Shown here piece by piece: positions 43,131-50,835 of a stretch of 64,000 bases of DNA; position 1 is the first letter of the stretch; the number at the start of each line of letters is the position of its first letter. A program made the position numbers and the translations under genes. Origin of the DNA: RGIG995 sp045543655 (lineage in GTDB: Bacteria; Bacillota; Clostridia; Oscillospirales; UBA644). Below the pieces are notes generated by a model that worked only from the letters and a program-made list of their open reading frames with translations, did no database searches and was not told the origin of the DNA. The stretch is from contig JAZPXN010000077.1 in assembly GCA_045543655.1 (NCBI GenBank), positions 6,656 through 70,655 of the forward strand. The letters run 5' to 3'.

Positions 43131-43697
43131 TTATTCCTGCGGCCAGCCGGAAGCCGTGTGGGTTTCGGTGCCTTCCACGGGGTTATGCTCGCTCTGAACG
43201 GCCTGGGCCTTCACGGTCAAGGTCAAGGTTTTTCCGAGATAAGCGTTATCCACCTTATTCCCAACGATCTCCACGTGAGAGAAAACCTCGGGGGTGGTCT
43301 GTTCCGGCTCCACGATCCCCTTGTAATAATACCAGCCGTCGTGCAGTTCCCAGTCCTCTTCGTTGATATTCAACTTGAAGCACTCTTCGGAGGGAAGGTC
43401 TTCGGAATTGATGCCGTAGACCAGCTTGACCCGAAGGTAGAAGGGATGCTCGCAATCGCTTTCCACGGTAACGCGCTTACTGACGATGTCCCCGGGGATG
43501 ATATAAACACCCTCCGTGGGGAACTCCTGCCCGTTCCCGGTGGTTTCGTGGATAATAAACCGGATATTGCCGGAGGTGACCACGTTGGTGGCCGTCCCGA
43601 CGACGGAATAAAACGCGTAGGTACCTTGCATAAAGAAGGTTATGATGATGGCGATCAGGGAAATCACCAAACATCTCAATTTAATCTTACCCAACAC
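43131..43697 (-). CDS. SipW-signal small secreted protein
   Basis: A 188-aa exported protein. The hydrophobic segment (10-22) ends MQGTYAFYSVVGTATNVVTSGNI (Ala28-Phe29-Tyr30-Ser31), close to the CalY/TasA cleavage and first-strand pattern. The following IIPGDIVSKRVTVESDCEHPFYLRVKL fits the beta-sandwich of this group. It is 12 bases before the NPNTA protein in the same operon. Two cysteines in the mature part (CEH, EECF) could form a disulfide. Confidence 0.72.
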   Translation of the reverse strand: MLGKIKLRCLVISLIAIIITFFMQGTYAFYSVVGTATNVVTSGNIRFIIHETTGNGQEFPTEGVYIIPGDIVSKRVTVESDCEHPFYLRVKLVYGINSEDLPSEECFKLNINEEDWELHDGWYYYKGIVEPEQTTPEVFSHVEIVGNKVDNAYLGKTLTLTVKAQAVQSEHNPVEGTETHTASGWPQE

Positions 43698-43793
43698 ATC
43701 TTCCTCCTTTTCTCAGAATCTGTATGGTAAATAGGTGAGTCGGCAAGCAAAGAGCACAAGCGGTTGAAGTTCCTCATGCGCTTTGGTCGCCGC

Positions 43794-43813
43794 CCATCCC
43801 CCGGAGGGGATGG
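43794..43813. repeat. GC-rich inverted repeat in the sip/TasA locus
   Basis: CCATCCCC and GGGGATGG form an eight-bp stem with a four-base loop in the 140-base gap after the beta-helix gene. The preceding TCGCCGCCCATC also occurs near the palindrome at 46161, which suggests a dispersed repeat unit. No T-tract, so not a clear terminator. Confidence 0.55.
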
Positions 43814-43837
43814 AACAAGCGGAAACAAACGGAAAAA

Positions 43838-46048
43838 TTACTTAAAGATCTTAAAGCCGTTGGCACCGGTCAGGGTGTAGACTCCGGTGGGAGCAACAGG
43901 CTGAGCCCCATCGTCATCCCAATCGCCGGCAGACAGAACGATCTGATAACCGAACGCATTGGTGGCGGTCAGAGCGTTGGTACCGGACATCTTAATGTTG
44001 TAATTAGTACCGACGGTAATTTTACGAGCCAAGACGGGGATAAACGCCTTAATAGTGGTATTCTCAACCGCCAAATCATATGCGCCAGCAGTATTACCGT
44101 CAACGCGGATACCGTAACCACCAACACCAACGGATTCAATATTGCAATTCTTCACGGTTGCCTTTTCTGCCGTGCCGAAAGAAATACCGTTCTTGCAATC
44201 AACCGCCGTTACACCCTCAACAAGAATCCCGTCATGTCCCCCCTTGTTCTGGAGGACAGAGTGCGCACCAGTAACGGTGCAGTTCCGAACGACAACATTG
44301 TAAGGTTGGTAAAGGTCAATAGCAACAACCACATGCTTCGCAGCACCGGTCATCGTAAAGGTACAATTCTCGATTGTAACGTTATGGGCATAGCGATTTT
44401 CGTTGCTGACACCCCAGTACGAATCAATCGCAGCATCAGTGCCACTGTCAATTACAAAATTGACATTGCGAACCGTCAGGGAGTCAGTGTCAGGGGAAGA
44501 ATTCCCTCGAATAAAGAGAGAACCTTCAAACTTGAAGCCATTGCCATCGATGACAATTTTCTGCTCTTTGTCGGTGGGCTGTTCCACAACTAGGGGCTCA
44601 TTCGCTTTAATATCGGAAGCAAGATACACTGCATCACCACTATTGACGGTATTCAAGGCATCTTTCAATTCTGCAGCAGTCTTAACTCCCACCAGGTCAC
44701 CGATGGTAACGTTGCTGTAGGTATTGGTATCATCAACCGTAATACCCTTATTGTTGCGGCCGACGATAGCGCCGAAGTTATGGCCTTCGTTGGTGGTAAT
44801 ATTATTGTAATTAACGTCTTTATCGCGGAGCATCGTTACGTTGGTAACCTTGTTGTCCTTCAAAACGATTCCGCTGCCATTGGCGCAACCGAGGATTCCG
44901 CCGACGTCACGGTAGCCGATGATGGTGCCGTTATCCACGGAGCAACCTTCAATGTTAAGCGTGACGGCATAGCCGACGATGAAGCCGGCCTTATCGCCGT
45001 TATCGGGCTTGGGATCGGTATCGCAGACGACCTTGGAATTGGTCACCTTCACGCCCTTGATGGTGGCGTTGACGGTTTCGTTGCCTTCCCAACCGAGAAC
45101 GACGGCAACGTAATGGGTGCCGGAAACGGAAGCCTTATCAAAGGTCACGTTCTGAATCGTAGCGGTAGTATTGATCCCGCCGAAGAAGCCGGCGCTGGTA
45201 GCAGATGCGAGAGAGAAATTGGAGATCGTATGGCCATTACCGTCAAAGGTCCCGCCGAATCCGGTGATGGGAGTCCAGACCACGTTGGTCATATCGATAT
45301 CAGCGGTCAGTTTCAGGGTTTCGCCCTTGTAGGTCTTACCGCTGTTGACGGTCTTGGCGAAGTAGAGGAGTTCCGCGGCGTTGCTGATGAGCCAGTTGCC
45401 GTTCTCATCCTGATTCAGATAAGTAGCGGCGGCGTCATACTGATTGCCGAAGGAGTCGGATTCCGCCGTATACTGGGTGGCGTAAACGGTGATGGAAATC
45501 CCGTCGAGAATCATGTCCTGATACTTATTATCAGCATTAGGATCCATTTCACCGTAAATGGTAATCAGACTCGACTTATCCTTTCCTTCCGTGTTCCCGG
45601 CAGGGGAAAGATGGTTATCAGCGCCTTCACCGAAATTGGTGTTAAAATCCGCCAGCGTGATCTCGTTAGCATCCCCAACCTTCACGGTAAAGGTGATAAC
45701 GTCGAGCAATTCGGAATTCCCGGTAAGGCCGTTGATGAAGATCTGATACTTGAGAGCAAGGTTGCCTTTGTTGACGACCTGGAAGGCGTCGAGGGCGAAT
45801 TTCGCACCGGGCTCCCAAAGAATATCGTCGCGTCCGCCTTCATTACGGAAGGCGAGAGTTCTTCCGGCGAGAGATTTGCCATCCTTGTCAACCATATCTA
45901 CGTCCAGAGAACCGGACTGGATGGTGTTGACGCCGGTAGTGACGGAATCGGTAAACCAGGCGTAGGTAGTGCCGACCAGCATCGACAGACACAAGATCAG
46001 CGCCAGGAAGCTGGTGATCAAAGCACGCAGGGTATTTTTTGCGTTCAT
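43838..46048 (-). CDS. Large SipW-signal protein with TasA-like domain and right-handed beta-helix
   Basis: A 736-aa exported protein. The signal ends GTTYAWFTDSVTTGVNTI (Ala30-Trp31-Phe32-Thr33) and is followed by a TasA-like domain to about residue 215 (SGSLDVDMVDKDG, NKGNLALKYQIFINGL). Residues 220-430 and 470-720 consist of short parallel-beta-helix repeats (ADIDMTNVVWTPITGFGGTF, FDKASVSGTHYVAV, VRNCTVTGAHSVLQNKGG). The fusion of a fibre-forming-type N-domain to a glycan- or surface-binding-type beta-helix suggests a fibre-tip or adhesive component. AAAGGAT is about seven bases before the ATG. Confidence 0.8.
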   Translation of the reverse strand: MNAKNTLRALITSFLALILCLSMLVGTTYAWFTDSVTTGVNTIQSGSLDVDMVDKDGKSLAGRTLAFRNEGGRDDILWEPGAKFALDAFQVVNKGNLALKYQIFINGLTGNSELLDVITFTVKVGDANEITLADFNTNFGEGADNHLSPAGNTEGKDKSSLITIYGEMDPNADNKYQDMILDGISITVYATQYTAESDSFGNQYDAAATYLNQDENGNWLISNAAELLYFAKTVNSGKTYKGETLKLTADIDMTNVVWTPITGFGGTFDGNGHTISNFSLASATSAGFFGGINTTATIQNVTFDKASVSGTHYVAVVLGWEGNETVNATIKGVKVTNSKVVCDTDPKPDNGDKAGFIVGYAVTLNIEGCSVDNGTIIGYRDVGGILGCANGSGIVLKDNKVTNVTMLRDKDVNYNNITTNEGHNFGAIVGRNNKGITVDDTNTYSNVTIGDLVGVKTAAELKDALNTVNSGDAVYLASDIKANEPLVVEQPTDKEQKIVIDGNGFKFEGSLFIRGNSSPDTDSLTVRNVNFVIDSGTDAAIDSYWGVSNENRYAHNVTIENCTFTMTGAAKHVVVAIDLYQPYNVVVRNCTVTGAHSVLQNKGGHDGILVEGVTAVDCKNGISFGTAEKATVKNCNIESVGVGGYGIRVDGNTAGAYDLAVENTTIKAFIPVLARKITVGTNYNIKMSGTNALTATNAFGYQIVLSAGDWDDDGAQPVAPTGVYTLTGANGFKIFK

Positions 46049-46097
46049 GGGACAGATCCTTTCCTATAATATATGTGTGATGTTTGTTCAGTCATCG

Positions 46098-46117
46098 AAA
46101 AACGTGAATTTTTCACG
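46098..46117 (-). terminator. Small terminator-like hairpin upstream of the beta-helix gene
   Basis: On the minus strand CGTGAA-aaa-TTCACG is followed by TTTTTCG. The stem is only six bp, so it may set expression ratios rather than end transcription. Confidence 0.45.
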
Positions 46118-46160
46118 TCCTTGGATCGCCGCCCATCGGTGGGATGGGATTTCGTCTGCC

Positions 46161-46184
46161 CCACCCTCCCCCGGGGGAGGGTGG
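46161..46184. repeat. 24-bp perfect palindrome
   Basis: CCACCCTCCCCC followed by its exact complement GGGGGAGGGTGG, in the 173-base gap between two secreted-protein genes. Very GC-rich, without a T-tract. Similar to dispersed repeats seen in Clostridia genomes; could fold into an mRNA-stabilising hairpin. Confidence 0.7.
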
Positions 46185-46221
46185 AACAGAGAACCGTATC
46201 AAATACGGAGTTGACCAACGA

Positions 46222-46923
46222 TTAGTCAACCAGAGCGAAAGCAGCCTTGGCGTTGTCGCCGGTATGCTCAGCCTGGATGGCTTCAGCAAAGACAACCACG
46301 TCGAAAGCGCTCTTCATCGCGTTAGCATCTTCCACAGTCAGGCTGGTGGGGATGGCAACTTCGGTGAACAGAGTCACAGACTGATCCTTCGCCAGAGTGC
46401 CGCAGTAGTAGAAGACCCAGTAGAAGCCTTCACCATCGGTATAGCCATTCTCGTCGAGCCACCAACCACCGTTATTGGAGGGGTAACTGTCAACAAGAGC
46501 GACAGTCTTGAACATCTGATTCAAAAGAACGGGGTATTCGGAAATCTGAGAGTTTTCACGTCTGCCGATTCTTCCTTCATCGAACGCAGCCTTCCAGGCA
46601 CCTTCGGGATCCTTAAGGGTAAGGGTCACGCGGATGTACTGGGAATATCTGTCGCTGGAGCTGGTGTTTTTGATGGTGGGGTCCTTAGACCAAACGTCAC
46701 CGGGAAGAACATCCTCGAACACCAAACCATCGTCTTCCGGGTCACCGGTTTCGATCACGTCAACGGAGAAATCAACGTTGTCGTCATCATCGCTGTCAGC
46801 GAAGTTGAACTTATTGGTGATTTCATCTTCGGCGGTGAACCAAGCCAAGGTGCTGAAAGACAGGATAGCAACCAGGCACAGAGCCACGGCGATCACAAAG
46901 ATCTTTCTTTTGTTCAATTTCAT
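46222..46923 (-). CDS. TasA/CalY-like SipW-dependent protein
   Basis: A 233-aa exported protein with the most typical camelysin/TasA features: signal ending FSTLAWFTAEDEITNKFNF (Ala27-Trp28-Phe29-Thr30), acidic ADSDDDDNVDFSVDVIE, then VLPGDVWSKDPTIKNTSSSDRY and RVTLTLKDPEG, matching the conserved GD...PxxxNxGxxxxYxR pattern of the family. Mature protein of about 205 aa is the size of TasA-type fibre subunits. It has GAAAGGAG before the ATG. A main structural subunit candidate of the locus. Confidence 0.82.
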   Translation of the reverse strand: MKLNKRKIFVIAVALCLVAILSFSTLAWFTAEDEITNKFNFADSDDDDNVDFSVDVIETGDPEDDGLVFEDVLPGDVWSKDPTIKNTSSSDRYSQYIRVTLTLKDPEGAWKAAFDEGRIGRRENSQISEYPVLLNQMFKTVALVDSYPSNNGGWWLDENGYTDGEGFYWVFYYCGTLAKDQSVTLFTEVAIPTSLTVEDANAMKSAFDVVVFAEAIQAEHTGDNAKAAFALVD

Positions 46924-46999
46924 TTGTATTTCTCCTTTCTATAGATTTTTATTCTAAAATCACGGTTATCGGAATTCCATCATAACCATGAGATTAAAA

Positions 47000-47749
47000 T
47001 CAGTTGAAAGCGGGAACGTTGGGGAATACGGTATCGAGGGTTTGGGCGGCAGTACCGGTGAAGCCGGCGGTCTGGCAGCCCTGAGTGACAACGAGAACGT
47101 TGACGGGAGCGGTGATATCGTAATCGTAGAAGGTATAAGCGCCGGTGGTCGCATCAACGGTGCAGAACTTCTTGACGTTGTCTGCGGGATCGACCTGCGC
47201 GTCCACTTCAGGCTTCAGGTAAACGCCCTTCAGGACGTAGGGAGTAACGTCGCCCTTCGCCATGGCGGTATTATAAGTAAAGGAAACGATGGCGTATTCG
47301 ATACCGCCCACGGTAACGTTGCCGTAATTCTTGTTGTCCTTCGTCCAGGCAGCAGTATCGTCGGCGGCTACGTCAAGAACGACGATATCCTTGATGGAGG
47401 CGGGAACGGCGATGAAGGTGCGAACGTAAGCGTCGTTTTTGCCGAGATTTTCAACGCTGACCAGCTTTTCCACGTAGTTGCCGTCGTTGGCGTCAATGGT
47501 GGGGTCGTCCAGATCAACGTCACCGTTGGCGTCGAGATTCACCAGAGGAAGCAGGGTCTGATCCTGGGTGAAATCCTGGATATTGCCGGCGTCGTCGTGT
47601 TCATGCTCGTGCTGGAAAATGTCGATTTCGCCAAACACGAAGGTGTTGGTAGCAGAATCTTCATCGGTAAACCAGGCCAGAGACCCGCCGACAACGGCGA
47701 TGGCCGCGAGAGCAACGATCAGGGAAATTGCCAAAATTTTCTTTTTCAT
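47000..47749 (-). CDS. TasA/CalY-like SipW-dependent protein
   Basis: A 249-aa exported protein, first substrate gene after the signal peptidases and overlapping the second peptidase by ATGA-like four bases. The signal ends GGSLAWFTDEDSATNTFVF (Ala25-Trp26-Phe27-Thr28), followed by GEIDIFQHEHEHDD, a His/Glu/Asp-rich stretch that could bind metal. Later KLVSVENLGKNDAYVRTFIAVP matches the family's conserved strand. Two cysteines are near the C-terminal half. Candidate fibre subunit or nucleator. Confidence 0.82.
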   Translation of the reverse strand: MKKKILAISLIVALAAIAVVGGSLAWFTDEDSATNTFVFGEIDIFQHEHEHDDAGNIQDFTQDQTLLPLVNLDANGDVDLDDPTIDANDGNYVEKLVSVENLGKNDAYVRTFIAVPASIKDIVVLDVAADDTAAWTKDNKNYGNVTVGGIEYAIVSFTYNTAMAKGDVTPYVLKGVYLKPEVDAQVDPADNVKKFCTVDATTGAYTFYDYDITAPVNVLVVTQGCQTAGFTGTAAQTLDTVFPNVPAFN

Positions 47750-48294
47750 TGGGGGTTCTCCTCTTCAGTATTACTTTCTGCTGGGGTGGGAGTCGTTGCG
47801 GTTTTATTCTTCTTCCCGAACAGATCGGGCAGGAATACTAAGATAATGAGGACGGCACCGGCGGCGATGGTGATATACATTCCCGGCGGATGCTGAATGA
47901 AATCGGAGACGTAGCCCAGATAAGGGATGCTGAACTGAGGAACGCCGATGACGTTTTTGAAATGGACGGGAGCGGCGTCGGCGGTCTGGTTCGCGTCACC
48001 CTTAGTATAAAAATGCTGATTGGCGGCGTCCACGGAAACAACCCGGTGGGTCGCAACCACGAGATCTTCATTCAGAACGAAGGTGATGACGTCCCCCGGC
48101 TTAATGGTAGAGGTGTCCACCTTCTTGACGTAGAGGAGATCCCCTACGCTGTAAGCCGGTTCCATGGATCCGGAAATGACGTTAAAGACCTGGAATCCCA
48201 GCAGGCGGGAACCCATCAGGAAGACGGCACAGAGAACGATGACGACGACCAGAACGGTGGAAACAATATTCCAAATCTTTTTCAGCGTTTTCAT
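47746..48294 (-). CDS. sipW: Signal peptidase I, SipW (ER) type
   Basis: A 182-aa membrane peptidase. An N-terminal TM helix (10-30) leads to the nucleophile motif ISGSMEPAY (Ser43) and to VVATHRVVS (His83), the Ser/His dyad of archaeal/eukaryotic-type SipW enzymes in place of the Ser/Lys of normal bacterial peptidases. A second TM helix is near 135-157, with an acidic, Pro/Thr-rich cytoplasmic tail. It overlaps the first substrate gene by four bases. It should process the A-[WYF]-[FY]-[TS] signals of the downstream proteins. Confidence 0.9.
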   Translation of the reverse strand: MKTLKKIWNIVSTVLVVVIVLCAVFLMGSRLLGFQVFNVISGSMEPAYSVGDLLYVKKVDTSTIKPGDVITFVLNEDLVVATHRVVSVDAANQHFYTKGDANQTADAAPVHFKNVIGVPQFSIPYLGYVSDFIQHPPGMYITIAAGAVLIILVFLPDLFGKKNKTATTPTPAESNTEEENPQ

Positions 48295-49028
48295 GCGTCG
48301 CCCTCCGGTTTCTCTTCCGCAGGCGCTTCTGCGGGCGCAACCTCGGCGGGCGGGGTGCCGGAGGCGTTGTTTTCCAGTTGCGCTTTCAAGGCCTGAAGCT
48401 CTGCCATCATCCGGGCGCTTTCAGCACGTTCGGCTTCGATCTGCGCTTTCTCGGCCTCCATCGCTTCCATCTGTTCCTTTCTGTACCGACGGAAAAGGCG
48501 AATGCAGTTGATGCCTTGGTAAAGGATCAAAAGCATAAAGGGGACGAAGATGCAGACGATATAGCCCTGGGGCGTTTTGAGGAAGTTGAAGAAATTCCCA
48601 AGACCGGGGATGTGGAACTCGTATTTCCCCAAAACGTAGGGATAAGTAACGACGGTCGTATCGTCCACGCCGGTGGTAGTACCGTAAGTAATAAAGCCGG
48701 GGTTCCCTTCTGCGTCCACGGTAAGGGAACGGATTTTATGGGTGATCGTTTCCCCGTAGCTTTCCGTATTCTGGGACATATAGGTGATGATGTCCCCTTC
48801 CTTCAGCGTCGAGCAATCCACCTGCTTGACGAAGATCAGCGATCCTGCGTTGAAGTCGGTGGCCGCCATGGAGTCAGACATGACGATATAAGCCCGGTAA
48901 CCAAAAAGATTCCGGTCGTTGCGGTTGAAGGTCGTAACCGAAATGATGGTGAAGATCATCATAAACACGGCAAGCGCGACCAAAAGCCAGACCAACGTCG
49001 TTTTGATAATATTGAGCGCCTTTTTCAC
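48291..49028 (-). CDS. Second SipW-type signal peptidase with coiled-coil tail
   Basis: A 245-aa ER-type signal peptidase: TM helix at 8-30, VMSDSMAATDF (Ser53) and TITHKIRSL (His97), then a second TM helix at about 155-175. The C-terminal 65 residues form a charged coiled coil (KEQMEAMEAEKAQIEAERAE) and a Pro/Ala/Glu tail, unusual for a signal peptidase and perhaps a docking arm. AAAGAGG seven bases before a GTG at 49028 sets the start; the open frame extends to 49196 but lacks an SD there. First gene of the locus. Confidence 0.85.
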   Translation of the reverse strand: MKKALNIIKTTLVWLLVALAVFMMIFTIISVTTFNRNDRNLFGYRAYIVMSDSMAATDFNAGSLIFVKQVDCSTLKEGDIITYMSQNTESYGETITHKIRSLTVDAEGNPGFITYGTTTGVDDTTVVTYPYVLGKYEFHIPGLGNFFNFLKTPQGYIVCIFVPFMLLILYQGINCIRLFRRYRKEQMEAMEAEKAQIEAERAESARMMAELQALKAQLENNASGTPPAEVAPAEAPAEEKPEGDA

Positions 49029-49137
49029 AGATTGTCCTCTTTTCTGTATTTTTGAGAGCTTGTGACGATGTTGTGGATCCGCCGAATACAATATTTTCCC
49101 AAGGAATTTTCGTGGAAGCAAAATAACCACATAAGCG

Positions 49138-49167
49138 AAAAACGCAAATGCCGCCAACGACATTTGC
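49138..49167 (-). promoter_or_regulatory. Terminator-like hairpin in the sip leader, possible attenuator
   Basis: GCAAATG (49144-49150) and CATTTGC (49161-49167) form a seven-bp stem followed on the minus strand by G and five T residues. It lies about 110 bases before the first sip gene inside a leader of roughly 240 bases. Weak by itself, so only a candidate. Confidence 0.4.
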
Positions 49168-49277
49168 CGATACGGAAATCTTTTCAGCGTCTGCAAACCG
49201 TCGCGGGAGCAAGGGAAATTACAGAGACGAGGAATAATTCCACAAGTATTATATTATAATAAGGGACCACAGGTAAG

Positions 49278-49306
49278 ATTATACCACATAAGGAGGGGAA
49301 ATTCAA
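49278..49306 (-). promoter_or_regulatory. Resident promoter of the sip/TasA-like operon
   Basis: TTGAAT (49306-49301) and a perfect TATAAT (49283-49278), spacer 17, minus strand. It sits outside the invertible segment and predicts a 5' leader of about 240 bases. Confidence 0.72.
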
Positions 49307-49346
49307 TAGAGTTTGCCAAAAGGAAACAAACATTTTACAAATTCGT

Positions 49347-49389
49347 AAAAAAGTCCCTTTCGCAGAGTTCTGCACTCTACGAAAGGGAC
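49347..49389 (-). terminator. Terminator of the integrase gene built on the left inverted repeat
   Basis: GTCCC and GGGAC arms (49385-49389 and 49353-49357 on the plus strand) extend the repeat's own hairpin to a 16-bp stem with one mismatch, followed on the minus strand by six T residues. The outer GTCCC arm is inside the enclosed segment and the GGGAC plus T-tract are mostly outside, so inversion would break the outer stem. Confidence 0.82.
49357..49384 (-). repeat. Left copy of 28-bp inverted repeat flanking the integrase
   Basis: Read on the minus strand it is identical, base for base, to the plus-strand sequence 50808-50835. Each copy is itself an imperfect palindrome (TTTCG-T-AGAGT, five-base loop, ACTCT-G-CGAAA). 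Confidence 0.9.
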
Positions 49390-49453
49390 GCAAAACAACA
49401 AGATCAGAACGCGGCTTTCCTCTGGCTGACGGCATTTTTTGACGGCGAAACGT

Positions 49454-50575
49454 TTACCAGCCGATGCCGTTCAGTTTTTCCATATTCTCCCGCTTCAGAC
49501 GCATGGACGTATGCACGTAACGGTCCAGCGTAATGCGGGGATTGGCGTGACCGAGAATTTCGCTGAGGGATTTGATTTCGAATTCAACCTCCACGCAACG
49601 GGTAGCGAAGGTGTGCCGCAGGGTATGGAAATGAACGTCGGACAACTCACATTCCTTCATATATTTACGGAAGCGGTATTGCAGCGTCCGGGGCTCCATA
49701 TAGCGGCAGGTTCCGGTGAGAATGAAGGCGTTGCGGTCGGGCTTCTGATATCGGCGGCAGATCCCGTAAACGAAATCGGTCATAGGGATCTCCCGTGCAG
49801 AATTGTTGCTTTTCGGATCCGTGATCACGATCTTCGTCCGACTGATCAGAGCATCCTCTTCGTCTACGACGGACAAGCGCTGAAGGGTGGAGCGGATCCG
49901 CAGGGAACGCTCGGGCAGAGAGATATCCCCCCAGCGCAAGGCGCAGATTTCACCGATCCGTAATCCGGTAGAAAGAGCCAACAGAACGCCAAATTTACAT
50001 TCATCGTCCGATTCCAGCAGATAGCGAACGAAGCGGGCCTGCTCTTCTCTCGTTAAAATTCTCATTTCCTTGCGGGTTTCTTTCGGATACGGCATCTCGA
50101 AATTTCCGATGGAATAGGGGTTTTGACGGGAAACGTATCCGAGGATGGAATGCAACAAAATCAAGATGTCCCGCACCGACTTCGTCGACAGGTTCTCTTT
50201 GCTCAGAAGCTGATGGCTGAAATTCTCCACCGCTACGGGCGTCAGCGAGGACAGCGTATAGCCTCCCAAATAGGGACGAACGTAAAGCCGGAGCATGGAG
50301 CTGTATTTTGCATACGTTGATTCTTTTACCCGATCCCGGGACATCTGCATCCATTCGTCGCAATAAAAAGAAAACTTTCGACGCCCCGCCAGGGTCGGTG
50401 CGGCCGACGTCGCGGAGACTGCCCGCTCCCGATTCAGCTTCTCTTTGACTTCCCGGTAGGTTTTGCCGTAGCAATAGCGGTATTTCGGCTTCCCCTCCCG
50501 GGTGCTTCCGCAACGGTAACGCGCCTCCCAGCGGTTGTCTTTACGACGGTAAATGTTTTCGCCTTTTTTGGACAT
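49454..50575 (-). CDS. Tyrosine recombinase (phage-integrase family)
   Basis: A 373-aa site-specific recombinase with an arm-binding N-terminal region (EARYRCGSTREGKPKYRYCYGKTYREV), a SAM-like core-binding domain (65-165) and a complete catalytic domain: Arg206 (STGLRIGE), Lys255 (TDPKSNNS), His317-x2-Arg320 (HTLRHTFAT), His343 (LGHAN) and Tyr353 (LDRYVH). AGGAGG precedes the ATG, and a TATAAT at 50613-50608 could be its -10 box with a weak -35. It is alone between two 28-bp inverted repeats and thus probably inverts that segment. An integrative-element remnant is the alternative. Confidence 0.92.
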   Translation of the reverse strand: MSKKGENIYRRKDNRWEARYRCGSTREGKPKYRYCYGKTYREVKEKLNRERAVSATSAAPTLAGRRKFSFYCDEWMQMSRDRVKESTYAKYSSMLRLYVRPYLGGYTLSSLTPVAVENFSHQLLSKENLSTKSVRDILILLHSILGYVSRQNPYSIGNFEMPYPKETRKEMRILTREEQARFVRYLLESDDECKFGVLLALSTGLRIGEICALRWGDISLPERSLRIRSTLQRLSVVDEEDALISRTKIVITDPKSNNSAREIPMTDFVYGICRRYQKPDRNAFILTGTCRYMEPRTLQYRFRKYMKECELSDVHFHTLRHTFATRCVEVEFEIKSLSEILGHANPRITLDRYVHTSMRLKRENMEKLNGIGW

Positions 50576-50775
50576 TTGAGTTTACCTCCTATGTTTTTTT
50601 GTTTCTTATTATACCCCAATTTTTTGGATTTTTCCGCAACCGCTCTGACGGCGATTCCGACGGCGCAAGTTCCCCGGATCGGGCCGGATCCGCTCCGATT
50701 TCCCCAATTTTTCCCATGATTACCAAAATAAAACGCAAATATTTGTAAAAAGTCTCATTTTTTTGCGAAAAGGAC

Positions 50776-50804
50776 TTGCATTTTTCGCATGATTATGATA
50801 TAAT
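50776..50804 (+). promoter_or_regulatory. Outward promoter just inside the right inverted repeat
   Basis: TTGCAT (50776-50781) and a perfect TATAAT (50799-50804), spacer 17. Predicted transcript start is at about 50811, inside the right repeat. It is the candidate switchable promoter. Confidence 0.78.
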
Positions 50805-50807
50805 AGG

Positions 50808-50835
50808 TTTCGTAGAGTGCAGAACTCTGCGAAAG
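50808..50835 (+). repeat. Right copy of 28-bp inverted repeat flanking the integrase
   Basis: Identical to the minus strand of 49357-49384. Flanking bases differ (GG left, AATTGC right), so the identity ends exactly at these limits. Confidence 0.9.

Larger units (their letters stand above)
49357..50835. mobile_element. Putative invertible module: tyrosine recombinase with outward promoter between 28-bp inverted repeats
   Basis: A 1479-bp segment bounded by identical 28-bp inverted repeats and containing one tyrosine recombinase gene on the minus strand plus an outward plus-strand promoter at 50776-50804. Single-recombinase segments with inverted repeats and an internal promoter are the arrangement of promoter invertons. 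In the present orientation the promoter faces right, away from the sip/TasA-like operon; in the other it would face the operon. No other phage or conjugation genes are present. Confidence 0.65.

Noticed and set aside
49029..49196. Extended N-terminus of the first signal peptidase including a hydrophobic stretch.
   Set aside because: The GTG at 49028 has the only good SD, and the extension would cover the leader hairpin; the hydrophobic look comes from T-rich leader sequence.
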